Source of the DNA: WLWS01 sp047638675 | GTDB taxonomy: Bacteria > Pseudomonadota > Gammaproteobacteria > Eutrophobiales > Eutrophobiaceae | Reading direction: 5' to 3' | Length of the DNA stretch: 64,000 bases | Assembly (NCBI GenBank): GCA_047638675.1 | Contig: JBLIML010000003.1 | Span: 28,413 to 92,412, forward strand | Shown: positions 41,729 to 51,741 of the stretch, piece by piece | Layout of the letters: the number at the start of each line of letters is the position of its first letter | Position numbering within the stretch: the first letter of the stretch is position 1 | Made by a program: the position numbers and the translations under genes | Notes under the pieces: generated by a model | The model's database searches: none | What the model was told of the DNA's origin: nothing | Seen by the model: only the letters and a program-made list of their open reading frames with translations

Positions 41729-41753
41729 TGGGGAAAAGTGGGGGAAAGTGGTT
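41729..41753 (+). promoter_or_regulatory. MraZ operator: three TGGGN-type boxes
   Basis: TGGGG at 41729-41733 and 41739-41743, and TGGTT at 41749-41753, fall at exact 10-base steps. E. coli MraZ binds TGGGN direct repeats with this spacing just downstream of its own promoter and represses the cluster. This copy is nearly canonical, with the third box weaker. Confidence 0.85.
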
Positions 41754-41778
41754 TTTTCCAATAAATCAGGGGTTAAGC

Positions 41779-42237
41779 ATGTTTCGGGGTTTCAGTACCG
41801 TCAGTATCGATAGCAAGGGCCGTCTCGCGGTGCCTAGTCGTTTTCGTGATCGTCTTTCAGCGATTGCTGGCGGCTGCCTTGTGCAAACCTTAAATCCTCT
41901 TGATAGATCTCTCTGGTTATACCCCCTGTCCGAATGGGAACTGATTGAAACGAAGTTGGCGGCTTTGTCCGATTTCGATAAACAAAGTCGTCGTGCTAAA
42001 CAAATGATGCGTGGATACGCTACTGATTGTCAACTGGATGGGCAAGGTCGAATTTTGCTGGCGCCTGAATTACGAGATTATGCTTCCTTGAATAAACAGT
42101 CGGTGATACTTGGACAGGGCAACAAATTCGAGATCTGGAACCTGAAAAGTTGGGAAGATCAGCGGGACCAATGGCTGGAACAAGTAGGAAATGAGGATGA
42201 TGAACCTTCCGATCCTTTGAAAGGTTTGTCACTTTGA
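41779..42237 (+). CDS. mraZ: Transcriptional regulator MraZ
   Basis: 152 residues with two SpoVT-AbrB DNA-binding repeats (about 5-55 and 80-125), each with the DxxGR signature: SIDSKGRLAVPSRFRD and QLDGQGRILLAPELRD. MraZ forms a ring of several subunits and represses its own operon. The ATG at 41779 follows AGGGG; a longer frame from 41728 overlaps the operator and is not credible. It heads the cluster; rsmH starts 29 bases later. Confidence 0.95.
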   Translation: MFRGFSTVSIDSKGRLAVPSRFRDRLSAIAGGCLVQTLNPLDRSLWLYPLSEWELIETKLAALSDFDKQSRRAKQMMRGYATDCQLDGQGRILLAPELRDYASLNKQSVILGQGNKFEIWNLKSWEDQRDQWLEQVGNEDDEPSDPLKGLSL

Positions 42238-42266
42238 CGCGACGACCACATCACTAAGTATCCTGG

Positions 42267-43208
42267 ATGAAAATCGATGATTATACGCATACACCTGTGT
42301 TGCTTGAGGAGGTGTTAGATGGTCTTGCAATACGCTCGGATGGGTTTTATGTTGACGCGACCTTTGGTCGTGGTGGCCATTCGCTGGCCATTTTGCAGAG
42401 GCTCAATCAACAAGGTCGACTTCTCGTATTCGATAAGGATCCAGATTCCGTCAAGATTGCGAAACGTTTCGCCAGTGAAGATGATCGATTCGGTTTTGTC
42501 CATGCCCCCTTCAGTGACATTCAGGAACATATTGTTAAAGAGGGCAAATTGGGTGCCGTCAACGGCATTTTATTTGATCTTGGAATGTCTTCGCCACAGT
42601 TGGACAAGCCTGAGCGTGGATTCAGTTTTTCAAGAGACGGTGATCTGGACATGAGGATGAATCCTGACACAGGCACCAGTGCTAGCGACTGGATTAATGC
42701 GGCGAAAGAGAACGAGATAGTAAGAGTCTTGCGAGATTATGGAGAAGAACGTTTCGCAAGACGAATTGCAAAGAAGATTGTTGAGTATCGTACAGAAAAA
42801 CAAATAAACCGAACCGCACAACTAGCCGAGTTGATTGTTTCAGCCGTACCTTTTCGCGAAAAGGAAAAACATCCAGCGACACGTTCGTTTCAGGCGATAC
42901 GCATTTTTATAAATGATGAACTGGGAGAACTTCGTCAGGCATTGAAACAGGTTAACAGCATATTGACGCCGGGCGGGCGACTGGCGGTGATTAGCTTTCA
43001 CTCCTTGGAAGACAGGATTGTGAAACGCTACATGCGTGAAGAGTCCCTGGGTGATGACTATCCGCAGGATTTACCAGTTACAGCCAGTCAATTGCATCCC
43101 CGAATGAAAATTATTGGTAAGGCGATCAAACCCGGAGCAAAAGAGATCGAAAATAATCCCAGAGCACGTAGTGCCGTACTTAGGTTTGCGGAGAAACTTG
43201 CCGCATGA
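42267..43208 (+). CDS. rsmH: 16S rRNA m4C1402 methyltransferase RsmH
   Basis: 313 residues. The SAM site is at about residues 32-40 (YVDATFGRGGHSLAIL), and GILFDLGMSSPQLD is a family motif, as is AVISFHSLEDRIVKRYMREE near the C-terminus. It N4-methylates C1402 of 16S rRNA, the base also modified by RsmI upstream. It overlaps ftsL by four bases. Confidence 0.97.
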   Translation: MKIDDYTHTPVLLEEVLDGLAIRSDGFYVDATFGRGGHSLAILQRLNQQGRLLVFDKDPDSVKIAKRFASEDDRFGFVHAPFSDIQEHIVKEGKLGAVNGILFDLGMSSPQLDKPERGFSFSRDGDLDMRMNPDTGTSASDWINAAKENEIVRVLRDYGEERFARRIAKKIVEYRTEKQINRTAQLAELIVSAVPFREKEKHPATRSFQAIRIFINDELGELRQALKQVNSILTPGGRLAVISFHSLEDRIVKRYMREESLGDDYPQDLPVTASQLHPRMKIIGKAIKPGAKEIENNPRARSAVLRFAEKLAA

Positions 43209-43468
43209 AGGTATTCCTGATTCTGGTTTTACTTTTTGCGGTGATTTACTCCGCTATTGACGTCGTGTTAGCTCAACATATGGCAAGGAAGCTTTTTGTA
43301 GAAATACAGGAGCTGGAACAGCGCCAGGATGATTTAAACGAGGAATGGGGAAAGTTACAACTTGAGCAAAGTACCTGGGCGACCGATGACAGGGTAGAGG
43401 AGCTTGCAAGGATGAAATTGGAAATGACCGAACCAGATGTAAGTTCATTAGTTTTAATAATGCAATGA
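43205..43468 (+). CDS. ftsL: Cell division protein FtsL
   Basis: 87 residues: a membrane helix at the very start (about 3-21, VFLILVLLFAVIYSAIDVVL) and a periplasmic coiled coil (RKLFVEIQELEQRQDDLNEE) that pairs with FtsB in the FtsQLB complex. It is short, with almost no cytoplasmic tail before the helix, compared with about 120 residues in E. coli. It overlaps rsmH and ftsI by four bases each. Position in the cluster makes the call safe. Confidence 0.9.
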   Translation: MKVFLILVLLFAVIYSAIDVVLAQHMARKLFVEIQELEQRQDDLNEEWGKLQLEQSTWATDDRVEELARMKLEMTEPDVSSLVLIMQ

Positions 43469-45201
43469 AGCACGAGCAAACTATTGTTACCTACCCTGCA
43501 CGTCGATGGCTAATGCTAATCGTTTTTTTAAGCGCAACTTCATTTTTGCTCTGGCGTGCATTCGATTTACAGGTTCTGAATCAAGATTTTTTACGTAACC
43601 ATGGCGACGCGCGTGCTCTGAGAACAGTCAGTATATCCGCTCATCGAGGCATTATCACCGATCGCAATGGCGAGCCATTGGCGGTGAGTACCCCAGTCCA
43701 GTCAATATGGGCGAGGCCACAGCAATTGCTGCAGTCCGGCGCTGATTTATCTGCCCTCGCGGCAGCATTGGAGATGAGCACACCTTCTTTACGTGATTTA
43801 CTTCAGAGTCGTCTGCATCGGAAGTTTGTTTATCTAAAACGTCAAACAAAACCACAACTGGCGCGTGCGATTGAAGAGCTGGAGCTACCGGGAGTTTACA
43901 TGGAGCGTGAATACAAGCGCTTTTATCCTAGCGGCGAGATAACTGCACACCTCATCGGTTTTACGAATGTTGATGATGCAGGGCAGGAAGGACTGGAGTT
44001 GGCTTATGATCAATGGTTGCAAGGTACTTCTGGTTCCAAACGCGTCTTGAAAGATTTGCTTGGACGCGTAATCGAAGATGTGGAAAGTATCGAACCTGCA
44101 AGCCCTGGAAAATCACTGGAGTTGAGTATAGATCGACGTATACAGTATTTGGCTTATCGGGAACTAAAGGCTGCTGTGACCTTTCATCGCGCGCGTGCCG
44201 GCATGTTGGTGATGCTTGACGTCAATACCGGCGAAGTAATGGCGATGGTAAATCAACCTTCTTACAACCCTAACAATCGTAGCGGGTTTAAAAGCAATCA
44301 TTTTCGTAATCGTACGACTACCGATGTATTTGAACCCGGTTCGACCCTGAAACCTTTCACCATTGCAGCTGCACTGCAATCCGGATTGTATGACCGTACA
44401 TCACGAATTGAAACCGCCCCTGGGTATTTAAGAGTGAGCGGTCATACGATTAAAGATCACCAAAATTATGGCAATCTGGATTTGACGAATATTCTTAAAA
44501 AATCCAGCAATGTTGGTGCTAGTAAAATCGCCCTGGCCTTAGGCCCGGAAAAAATATGGGAGATGTATGCAAATATTGGTTTTGGTCAATCAACGGGCAG
44601 CGGTTTTCCAGGTGAGTCATCTGGATTACTGAACGGCTACAGAAATTGGTCAGAAGTAGAGCTGGCAACGATGTCGTTTGGCCATGGGATAGCCGTGACG
44701 GCTTTACAATTGGCGCAGGCCTATTCCGTTCTGGCAAATAATGGCGTGTTACATCCTGTTTCCTTTCAGAAAGTTACGGGACCCGTGGAAGGCAGGCAGG
44801 TCTTGCCAGTTGGGGTGGTCGAGAATGTAAAACTGATGCTTGAAACGGTTGTGCAGCAGGGAGGTACAGGTCTTAGGGCTGCGGTAAAGGGTTATCGTGT
44901 TGCAGGAAAAACGGGTACTGCTCACAAGGCTGTCGCCGGTGGTTATGCAGAAGACCGCTATATGTCAGTTTTCGCTGGTATGGCGCCGGTAAGCAGGCCC
45001 AAACTGGTGATGGTCGTGGCCATCGATGAGCCGCAAAGTGGCGAGCATTATGGTGGTTTAGTTGCTGCGCCAGTTTTTTCCAAGGTGATGCAGGGTGCAT
45101 TAAGAATACTAAACGTCGCCCCGGATGACATGGCATCCTTCGAAAGCAAGATCGTTGTTGCTAATGCAAGTAATGAGTCAAATCAGGTGTTGTGGCAATG
45201 A
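43465..45201 (+). CDS. ftsI: Peptidoglycan transpeptidase FtsI (PBP3)
   Basis: 578 residues. A short cytoplasmic stretch and membrane helix (about 14-33) precede the non-catalytic domain (about 60-220), then the transpeptidase domain with the active-site Ser in GSTLKPF (about 293), SSN at about 347 (KKSSNVGAS) and KTGT at about 482 (VAGKTGTAH). It crosslinks septal peptidoglycan with FtsW and is the target of many beta-lactams. It overlaps ftsL and murE by four bases. Confidence 0.98.
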   Translation: MKHEQTIVTYPARRWLMLIVFLSATSFLLWRAFDLQVLNQDFLRNHGDARALRTVSISAHRGIITDRNGEPLAVSTPVQSIWARPQQLLQSGADLSALAAALEMSTPSLRDLLQSRLHRKFVYLKRQTKPQLARAIEELELPGVYMEREYKRFYPSGEITAHLIGFTNVDDAGQEGLELAYDQWLQGTSGSKRVLKDLLGRVIEDVESIEPASPGKSLELSIDRRIQYLAYRELKAAVTFHRARAGMLVMLDVNTGEVMAMVNQPSYNPNNRSGFKSNHFRNRTTTDVFEPGSTLKPFTIAAALQSGLYDRTSRIETAPGYLRVSGHTIKDHQNYGNLDLTNILKKSSNVGASKIALALGPEKIWEMYANIGFGQSTGSGFPGESSGLLNGYRNWSEVELATMSFGHGIAVTALQLAQAYSVLANNGVLHPVSFQKVTGPVEGRQVLPVGVVENVKLMLETVVQQGGTGLRAAVKGYRVAGKTGTAHKAVAGGYAEDRYMSVFAGMAPVSRPKLVMVVAIDEPQSGEHYGGLVAAPVFSKVMQGALRILNVAPDDMASFESKIVVANASNESNQVLWQ

Positions 45202-46712
45202 TGGCACTCAAAAAACCGACAGATGAAATAACTCTGGTCGATCTTCTAGGCGACTTTATAGAGATTGATGCAGTCGACAACCGGTCTTTGAGTGGATTGA
45301 AAAATGATAGCCGTGAAATCAAGCCCGGCGATTTGTTTCTCGCCTGTCGCGGTTATAGTAGTAACGGGGCTCAATTTATTGATGACGCAATCTCGGCTGG
45401 CGCCTGCGCAGTAGTCGTAGAAGCTGATCTTGTTAGTAAAAATGCAAAATATGCCGTGCCAGTGATCAGGCTAATGAATCTTTCTGCCAGGCTTGGTCTC
45501 ATTGCACATCGTTTCTATCAAGGTCCTTCGGACGCACTAAATGTTATTGCTGTTACTGGCACTAATGGCAAAACTTCAGTTGCACAGTTCATTGCAATGA
45601 CATTGAGCGCGGTAAACGGTAGAGATGTTGGCCTTATAGGAACCCTGGGGATAGGTACTGCTGGCAAGCTACGCCCGGGTGTCAATACGACTCCGGATGC
45701 ACTGACTATTCATCACACGCTCGCTGAAATGCGAGATAACGGAACTGAAAACGTGGTCATGGAAGTCTCCTCTCACGGTTTGGTAGAGGCACGCGTTGCC
45801 GGTGTGAGTTTTGATATAGGAATATTTACGAATCTTAGTCAGGATCATCTTGATTATCACGGAACTATGGAAGCTTATGCTGAAGCCAAGCGTCAGTTAT
45901 TTTTGTTTGAATCATTACGAAGTGCCGTAATTAATATTGATGATGAGTATGGCCAACATCTGAAAAACGAATTGGAGGGTAAGTTACGAGTCATAAGCTA
46001 TAGCACCAGGCAAAAAACCTCCACTGAAGAGGCGAATGATCATGTTTATGGATATGTTACTGATACAGCTCTCGGCGCTCTATCTCTTAATATAACCAGT
46101 CCATGGGGAGAGGGCACCTTAAGCAGCAAATTAAGTGGCGAATTTAACGCAGGTAATCTACTAGCCAGTCTGTCAGCTTTATGCCTGTCCGGGATCACTT
46201 TTACGCAAGCACTTGAAGGACTTTCAAATGTTGATGCGGTAGCGGGCAGAATGGAATGCTTTGCGAAAGCAGGTTTCGCTCGAATTATTGTTGACTACGC
46301 CCACACACCTGATGCTTTAGAAAAGGCACTCACCAGTTTGCAAAACATTACCGAGGGAAGACTTATTTGTGTTGTCGGTTGTGGCGGTGATCGAGATAAA
46401 AGCAAGCGTCCACTAATGGGAAAGATAGCAGAAAATAATTCCGATCAAATCATTCTAACCAGCGATAACCCGAGGAGTGAAGATCCGCTTGCGATTATTG
46501 AACATATCCTGGCTGGTTTCGAGAGAAGGGATGCAGTAAACGTAATTCCGGATCGTTCTGCTGCTATCGCTCACGCAATCAAATCGGCACACGTAGACGA
46601 CGTTATATTGATTGCCGGTAAAGGACATGAAACCTGGCAAGAGATAGCGGGTGTGCGTACGCCTTTCAGTGACCGACAACTGGTAAGAAACCTTCTGGAG
46701 AAAACAGAATGA
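45198..46712 (+). CDS. murE: UDP-MurNAc-Ala-Glu:meso-DAP ligase MurE
   Basis: 504 residues. It adds the third residue of the stem peptide; the motif TSDNPRSEDP (about 421-430) is the DNPR signature of ligases that use meso-diaminopimelate, so this organism has a DAP-type wall. The ATP loop is VTGTNGKTSVAQF (about 119). The carbamoylated Lys region and FVDYAHTPDAL-like segment IIVDYAHTPDALEK are also seen. Starts at ATG 45198 overlapping ftsI's stop; GTG 45192 and ATG 45201 are alternatives. Confidence 0.97.
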   Translation: MMALKKPTDEITLVDLLGDFIEIDAVDNRSLSGLKNDSREIKPGDLFLACRGYSSNGAQFIDDAISAGACAVVVEADLVSKNAKYAVPVIRLMNLSARLGLIAHRFYQGPSDALNVIAVTGTNGKTSVAQFIAMTLSAVNGRDVGLIGTLGIGTAGKLRPGVNTTPDALTIHHTLAEMRDNGTENVVMEVSSHGLVEARVAGVSFDIGIFTNLSQDHLDYHGTMEAYAEAKRQLFLFESLRSAVINIDDEYGQHLKNELEGKLRVISYSTRQKTSTEEANDHVYGYVTDTALGALSLNITSPWGEGTLSSKLSGEFNAGNLLASLSALCLSGITFTQALEGLSNVDAVAGRMECFAKAGFARIIVDYAHTPDALEKALTSLQNITEGRLICVVGCGGDRDKSKRPLMGKIAENNSDQIILTSDNPRSEDPLAIIEHILAGFERRDAVNVIPDRSAAIAHAIKSAHVDDVILIAGKGHETWQEIAGVRTPFSDRQLVRNLLEKTE

Positions 46713-48064
46713 TCCAGATGCGTTTATCGGAAGCCGCTGGGATTTTGAACGCTGGTCTGTATGCTGAAGACTTGCTGTTTAGGGGATGCAGTACCGACAC
46801 TCGCAATCCCTGTGAGGGCGCATTGTTTATTGCTTTACATGGTGAAAACTATGACGGTCATAAATTTGTCGATCAGGCGATCCAGGGCGGTGCAGTAGCG
46901 GCGATGGTTGAGCGTGAATTTAACGATCCTTCACTGCCTATGATGATAGTGCAGGACACGAGACGGGCAATGGGTGAATTGGCCAGTGCCTGGCGGACTA
47001 AATTTACTCTACCTGTGATTGCCGTCACCGGTAGCGCTGGCAAGACCACGGTAAAGGAAATGTTGGCGTCGATTTTGTCAGCGCATGCGCCGGTGCTTTC
47101 CACCTACGGAAATTTTAACAATGATATTGGCGTGCCATTAACGTTGTTTGGGCTGCACGGCCAGCACAAGTTTGCAGTAATAGAGATGGGTGCTAACCAT
47201 CCTGGTGAGATCGCCAATCTCGCAGCAATGACAAAACCAAGTGTTGCTGTGATCACCTTATGTGCACCAGCGCATATCGAAGGCTTCGGTTCCATTGATG
47301 GTGTTGCCGAAGCCAAAGCAGAGATTTTCTCTGGTTTACGGCCAGAGGGGGTAGCCATCATCAATGTTGATGATCAGTACGCAGCTTCCTGGCAACTTAA
47401 AGCTTCCGGATCCAAACAACTTTCGTTTGGTATGAATAGCACCGCTGACATTAGTGGTAGGAATGTCGAGCTTAACCTGGCGAGTGGGTGTAGTCAGTTT
47501 GTTATGACGACGCCGGATGGTGAAATCGATATCAAATTGAATTTATTAGGGCTGCATAACGTAAGAAATGCGCTGGCAGCAGCAGCCTGTTGTGTGGCAA
47601 TCGATATTCCTTTGCAGCAAATTAAGGAAGGTTTGCAGCGAATGCAAGCAGTGAAGGGGCGTATGCAATCCAGAGCAGGTATAAAAAATTCTCGGATTAT
47701 TGATGATACCTATAATGCTAATCCAGCTTCGCTCGAAGCCGCTATTCAGGCAGCAAGCATCACATCGGCTCGTTGCTGGTTAGTGCTGGGTGATATGGGT
47801 GAATTAGGTGATGCGGCTGTGTCTTCGCATCAACAGGCGGGCGAAATTGCACGAGCCGCCGGTATTGAACGACTCTATACCCTCGGTGAACTTGGCGAGT
47901 ATGCAGTGCAGGCGTTTGGCACAGGTGCCAGACATTATACCGATCAGGCCACCTTGATTGAGACACTTGTTAGTGAGATGGGGGAAGGGCTTACGGTACT
48001 GGTAAAAGGCTCACGCGCTATGGCCATGGAACACGTCGTGCATTCGCTGGTGCAAGGAGACTGA
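46709..48064 (+). CDS. murF: UDP-MurNAc-tripeptide:D-Ala-D-Ala ligase MurF
   Basis: 451 residues. It adds D-alanyl-D-alanine to complete the pentapeptide. The ATP loop is VTGSAGKTTVKEMLAS (about 110), FNNDIGVPLTL and EMGANHPGEI are MurF-typical, and DDTYNANPASLEAA (about 333) marks the C-terminal domain. Overlaps murE by four bases; mraY starts three bases after its stop. Confidence 0.98.
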   Translation: MIQMRLSEAAGILNAGLYAEDLLFRGCSTDTRNPCEGALFIALHGENYDGHKFVDQAIQGGAVAAMVEREFNDPSLPMMIVQDTRRAMGELASAWRTKFTLPVIAVTGSAGKTTVKEMLASILSAHAPVLSTYGNFNNDIGVPLTLFGLHGQHKFAVIEMGANHPGEIANLAAMTKPSVAVITLCAPAHIEGFGSIDGVAEAKAEIFSGLRPEGVAIINVDDQYAASWQLKASGSKQLSFGMNSTADISGRNVELNLASGCSQFVMTTPDGEIDIKLNLLGLHNVRNALAAAACCVAIDIPLQQIKEGLQRMQAVKGRMQSRAGIKNSRIIDDTYNANPASLEAAIQAASITSARCWLVLGDMGELGDAAVSSHQQAGEIARAAGIERLYTLGELGEYAVQAFGTGARHYTDQATLIETLVSEMGEGLTVLVKGSRAMAMEHVVHSLVQGD

Positions 48065-48067
48065 TCC

Positions 48068-49150
48068 ATGTTGCTATGGTTAACTGAATATTTAACACAA
48101 TTTCATAGTGGTTTTAACGTCTTCCAGTACATCACCATGCGTACCATTTTAGGCGCATTGACATCATTATTTATTGGATTGTTAGTCGGACCAAAATTAA
48201 TTCTAAGTTTGGAAAAACTTCAGATTGGTCAGACAGTACGTGATGACGGACCAGAGTCTCATCTATCGAAGGCCGGCACGCCAACGATGGGCGGTATGTT
48301 GATACTGGTATCGATTGCCTTTAGTACCTTGTGTTGGGCGGACCTGAGTAACAGGTACATTCTCGTTGTCTCGACCGTGACTTTGTTATTCGGACTAATC
48401 GGATGGGTCGACGACTATAAAAAGGTCATACAGGGAAACTCAGTCGGTATCAGGTCACGATGGAAGTATTTCTGGCAGTCCGTTGTCGGTTTTTCGGCGG
48501 CCTTATTTTTGTTCATGAGCGCTCAGAGCCCGACGGAGACGCAACTTATTATTCCTTTTATAAAAACCGTTAACCTGGATATGGGCTGGATGTTTGTCGT
48601 ACTTGCGTATTTTGTCATCGTTGGATCAAGCAATGCCGTAAATCTTACTGATGGTCTTGATGGTCTGGCAATACTCCCAACAGTGATGGTTGCAGGTGCG
48701 CTTGCTATTTTTGCTTACGCGGCGGGTCATGCGCGTTTCGCAGAATATTTAAGTATTCCTTATGTACCAGGCGTTGGTGAAGTTAGTGTTTTCTGTGGCG
48801 CGATCGTGGGCTCTGGCCTCGGCTTCCTCTGGTTTAACACCTATCCTGCACAGGTTTTTATGGGAGATATTGGCGCATTGGCATTGGGTGCGGCTTTGGG
48901 CGTCGTTGCGGTAGTTGTCAGACAGGAGCTGGTTTTATTCATCATGGGAGGTGTGTTTGTGATGGAAACAGTGTCTGTCATCTTGCAAGTGAGTTCATTC
49001 AAACTTACCGGCAAACGAATATTTCAAATGGCACCGCTGCATCATCATTACGAATTGAAAGGCTGGCCAGAACCCAGGGTGATTGTTCGCTTCTGGATCA
49101 TTACTTTTATCCTGGTGCTTGTAGGTCTTGCTAGCCTCAAGGTTCGTTAA
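48068..49150 (+). CDS. mraY: Phospho-MurNAc-pentapeptide translocase MraY
   Basis: 360 residues, ten membrane helices, the standard length. MraY makes lipid I on undecaprenyl phosphate. Conserved blocks: SKAGTPTMGG, WVDDYKKV (catalytic Asp pair), NLTDGLDGLA, and the His-rich MAPLHHHYELKGWPE near the C-terminus. Only three bases separate it from murF. Confidence 0.98.
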   Translation: MLLWLTEYLTQFHSGFNVFQYITMRTILGALTSLFIGLLVGPKLILSLEKLQIGQTVRDDGPESHLSKAGTPTMGGMLILVSIAFSTLCWADLSNRYILVVSTVTLLFGLIGWVDDYKKVIQGNSVGIRSRWKYFWQSVVGFSAALFLFMSAQSPTETQLIIPFIKTVNLDMGWMFVVLAYFVIVGSSNAVNLTDGLDGLAILPTVMVAGALAIFAYAAGHARFAEYLSIPYVPGVGEVSVFCGAIVGSGLGFLWFNTYPAQVFMGDIGALALGAALGVVAVVVRQELVLFIMGGVFVMETVSVILQVSSFKLTGKRIFQMAPLHHHYELKGWPEPRVIVRFWIITFILVLVGLASLKVR

Positions 49151-49189
49151 TGCCTGACTATGAATTCGATATCGTTAAAAAGAAAAGAG

Positions 49190-50545
49190 ATGACTGAATC
49201 AGTATCACAGTTTGACAGTATTGTTATTGGTCTCGGTAAGACAGGTGTCTCCGTTGCCGATTATTTACTGGCACAGGGGCAGCGCATTGCCGTGGTCGAT
49301 TCTCGTCTACAACCGCCTGACATAGAGAGCTTCGTACATCGTTATCCGAACGTTCCACTTTACCTGGGGGCGTTTGAACAAAGCATTCTTAGTCGAGCTA
49401 CACGCCTGATCCTCAGCCCTGGAGTGTCCATGCGGGAGCCAGCCATACAGAAGGCAATGGCAACAGGCGTGCAACTCAGTAGCGATATTGAAATATTTTG
49501 TCAGCAAGCAAAAGCGCCGATTATTGCTGTTACAGGCTCCAATGGTAAGAGCACGGTCGTGACACTACTGACAAGCATGATAGAACAGAGTGGGTATAGG
49601 GCAATACTGGCTGGCAATATCGGAATACCAGTGCTGGATATTCTGCGAGATGATATTCCTGATTTTTATGTGTTGGAACTTTCGAGTTTTCAATTGGAAA
49701 CTTTGAGTTCTTTAAACGCCATAGTTTCACTGGTACTAAACATCAGTCCTGATCATATGGATCGCTACGAAAGTTTTGCGGAGTACGTAGCGACCAAGCA
49801 AAGAATTTATGCCGGCGACGGAAAGATGGTGCTCAATAGAGATGATTCCCTGGTTGCAGATATGGCGAAACAAAATAGAACGGCAATTTTTTATGGTTTA
49901 TCCGAGCCGGACGAAAACGATTTTGGCCTACGAACGATTAATGAAGAGATCTTTCTTTGCCACGGCGAAAAAGAACTTATGCCCGCGTCTGCGCTTAAGC
50001 ATCACGCTCGATATAATATTTCTAATGCGCTTGCAACATTGGCTCTGGGGCACGCAATAGGATTGCCAATGCAAAGCATGCTGACAGCGCTGCAGGCATT
50101 TTCGGGTTTGCCGCATCGCTGTCAATGGTTGGCAAATATCGAAGGTGTAAACTGGTTTGATGATTCCAAAGGTACTAATGTCGGTGCAACTTGCGCTGCT
50201 ATCGAAGGTTTGGGAAATGACCAGCAGCTAATCCTGATTGCAGGCGGTGATGGAAAACAGGCAGATTTCTCTCCACTGACAAAGGCCATAAAAGAACATG
50301 TGCGAATCACTATACTAATTGGAAAAGATGCCGGTCTTATAGATCAAATTTTAGCAAAAGAGAGCCAACGTTATTTTGCTACGAGCATGGAAGCCGCCGT
50401 TAGCACGGCAGCTAGTTTGGCTCGGTCAGGTGAGGCAGTACTGCTATCACCGGCATGTGCGAGCCAGGATATGTTTCGTGACTACAAGCATCGTGGAGAA
50501 GTCTTTGGCAAGGCTGTGCGAGCATTGACAGGAGCTCGGAAATGA
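49190..50545 (+). CDS. murD: UDP-MurNAc-L-Ala:D-Glu ligase MurD
   Basis: 451 residues from ATG 49190; ATG 49160 would add ten residues. The chosen start matches the family's usual N-terminus (QFDSIVIGLGKTGVSVADYL). ATP loop VTGSNGKSTVVTLL (about 114), DDSKGTNVGA (about 320) and the closing LSPACASQDMFRDY are MurD signatures. It adds D-glutamate. Its stop overlaps ftsW's start by four bases. Confidence 0.97.
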   Translation: MTESVSQFDSIVIGLGKTGVSVADYLLAQGQRIAVVDSRLQPPDIESFVHRYPNVPLYLGAFEQSILSRATRLILSPGVSMREPAIQKAMATGVQLSSDIEIFCQQAKAPIIAVTGSNGKSTVVTLLTSMIEQSGYRAILAGNIGIPVLDILRDDIPDFYVLELSSFQLETLSSLNAIVSLVLNISPDHMDRYESFAEYVATKQRIYAGDGKMVLNRDDSLVADMAKQNRTAIFYGLSEPDENDFGLRTINEEIFLCHGEKELMPASALKHHARYNISNALATLALGHAIGLPMQSMLTALQAFSGLPHRCQWLANIEGVNWFDDSKGTNVGATCAAIEGLGNDQQLILIAGGDGKQADFSPLTKAIKEHVRITILIGKDAGLIDQILAKESQRYFATSMEAAVSTAASLARSGEAVLLSPACASQDMFRDYKHRGEVFGKAVRALTGARK

Positions 50546-51741
50546 AGCAAAGGCGCCAGGCAAGTTCACACCTGCACAACGGCAGGGCTATTGGTAAATT
50601 GCCGCAGTATGATTTTTACCTTATAGGCCTTACTTTGTTTCTGGTTGGCCTAGGTCTGGTCATGGTAGCGTCGGCATCTGTAACAGTGGCGGAACGGCAC
50701 TTTATTGAACCCTTACATTACTTCTGGCGGCAAAGTATTGCAGCTGCGTTAGGCTTGTCCATTTCCTTTCTGGTGATAAAAACACCTCTGGCCATCTGGC
50801 GACAGGTCAGTGTGCCTCTGTTGATGCTTGGCGTATTTTCATTAATTTTGGTTTTAATCCCCGGGGTTGGGCGTGAGGTCAATGGAAGTATGCGCTGGAT
50901 CAGTTTAGGTCCGTTTAATTTACAAAGCTCCGAGCCGATAAAAATATTTGTCATTACTTACATGGCCGGATACCTGGTACGCCACCGGGATAAAGTGATA
51001 AGTAGTTTTGCGGGCTTCATCAGACCTATAGGTGTCGTTACTCTGGTAGCTGGATTGTTATTACTTGAGCCCGATTATGGTTCAGCGGTGGTTCTATTTG
51101 CGACGGCTCTGGGTATGTTGTTTATGGGCGGAGTGCCATTGAGTCGATTCCTGGCCTGGATGTGTGCTGCGACTGCGGTGTTGATGAGCCTGGCAGTACT
51201 TTCTCCTTATCGTCTGCAGAGATTAACCAGTTTTCTTGACCCCTGGCAGGATCCGTTCAACAGCGGTTTCCAATTGACTCAAGCTTTGATCGCTTTTGGC
51301 CGGGGTGAATGGTTTGGTGTTGGACTGGGCAACAGTGTGCAAAAACTATTTTACCTGCCTGAAGCCCACACCGATTTCGTCTTTGCGGTTTTCGCAGAAG
51401 AATTTGGCCTGCTAGGTAGCGTATTGTTAATTTTGGCCTTCCTGTTTCTAGTGTGGCGTGCCTTTGTGATTGCAAAGCTTGCGGAACAATCCGGTAAAGA
51501 TTTTGCCGCCTATGTGGCCTATGGCGTTGGTACACTGATTGGTTTGCAGGCCTTTATTAACATGGGCGTCAATATGGGCGTTTTGCCTACAAAAGGATTG
51601 ACTTTGCCTTTAATAAGTTACGGCGGAAATAGCATGGCCGTCAGTTGTGTGTTGATTGCGCTGCTGATCCGGGTTGATCTGGAAAATCATCAAATCGCAA
51701 AAAATGAAATACCGGAGGCGAGTTCAAGCTATGTCGCATGA
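50542..51741 (+). CDS. ftsW: Septal peptidoglycan polymerase FtsW
   Basis: 399 residues with ten membrane helices of the SEDS family. FtsW polymerises lipid II together with FtsI. Family blocks: YFWRQSIAAALG, GREVNGSMRWISLGPFNLQSSE, LEPDYGSAVV, the loop with FLDPWQDPFNSGFQLTQAL, and C-terminal LPLISYGGNSM. The conserved Asp in the EPDYGS/EFG region is intact. It overlaps murG by eleven bases. Confidence 0.98.
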   Translation: MKQRRQASSHLHNGRAIGKLPQYDFYLIGLTLFLVGLGLVMVASASVTVAERHFIEPLHYFWRQSIAAALGLSISFLVIKTPLAIWRQVSVPLLMLGVFSLILVLIPGVGREVNGSMRWISLGPFNLQSSEPIKIFVITYMAGYLVRHRDKVISSFAGFIRPIGVVTLVAGLLLLEPDYGSAVVLFATALGMLFMGGVPLSRFLAWMCAATAVLMSLAVLSPYRLQRLTSFLDPWQDPFNSGFQLTQALIAFGRGEWFGVGLGNSVQKLFYLPEAHTDFVFAVFAEEFGLLGSVLLILAFLFLVWRAFVIAKLAEQSGKDFAAYVAYGVGTLIGLQAFINMGVNMGVLPTKGLTLPLISYGGNSMAVSCVLIALLIRVDLENHQIAKNEIPEASSSYVA

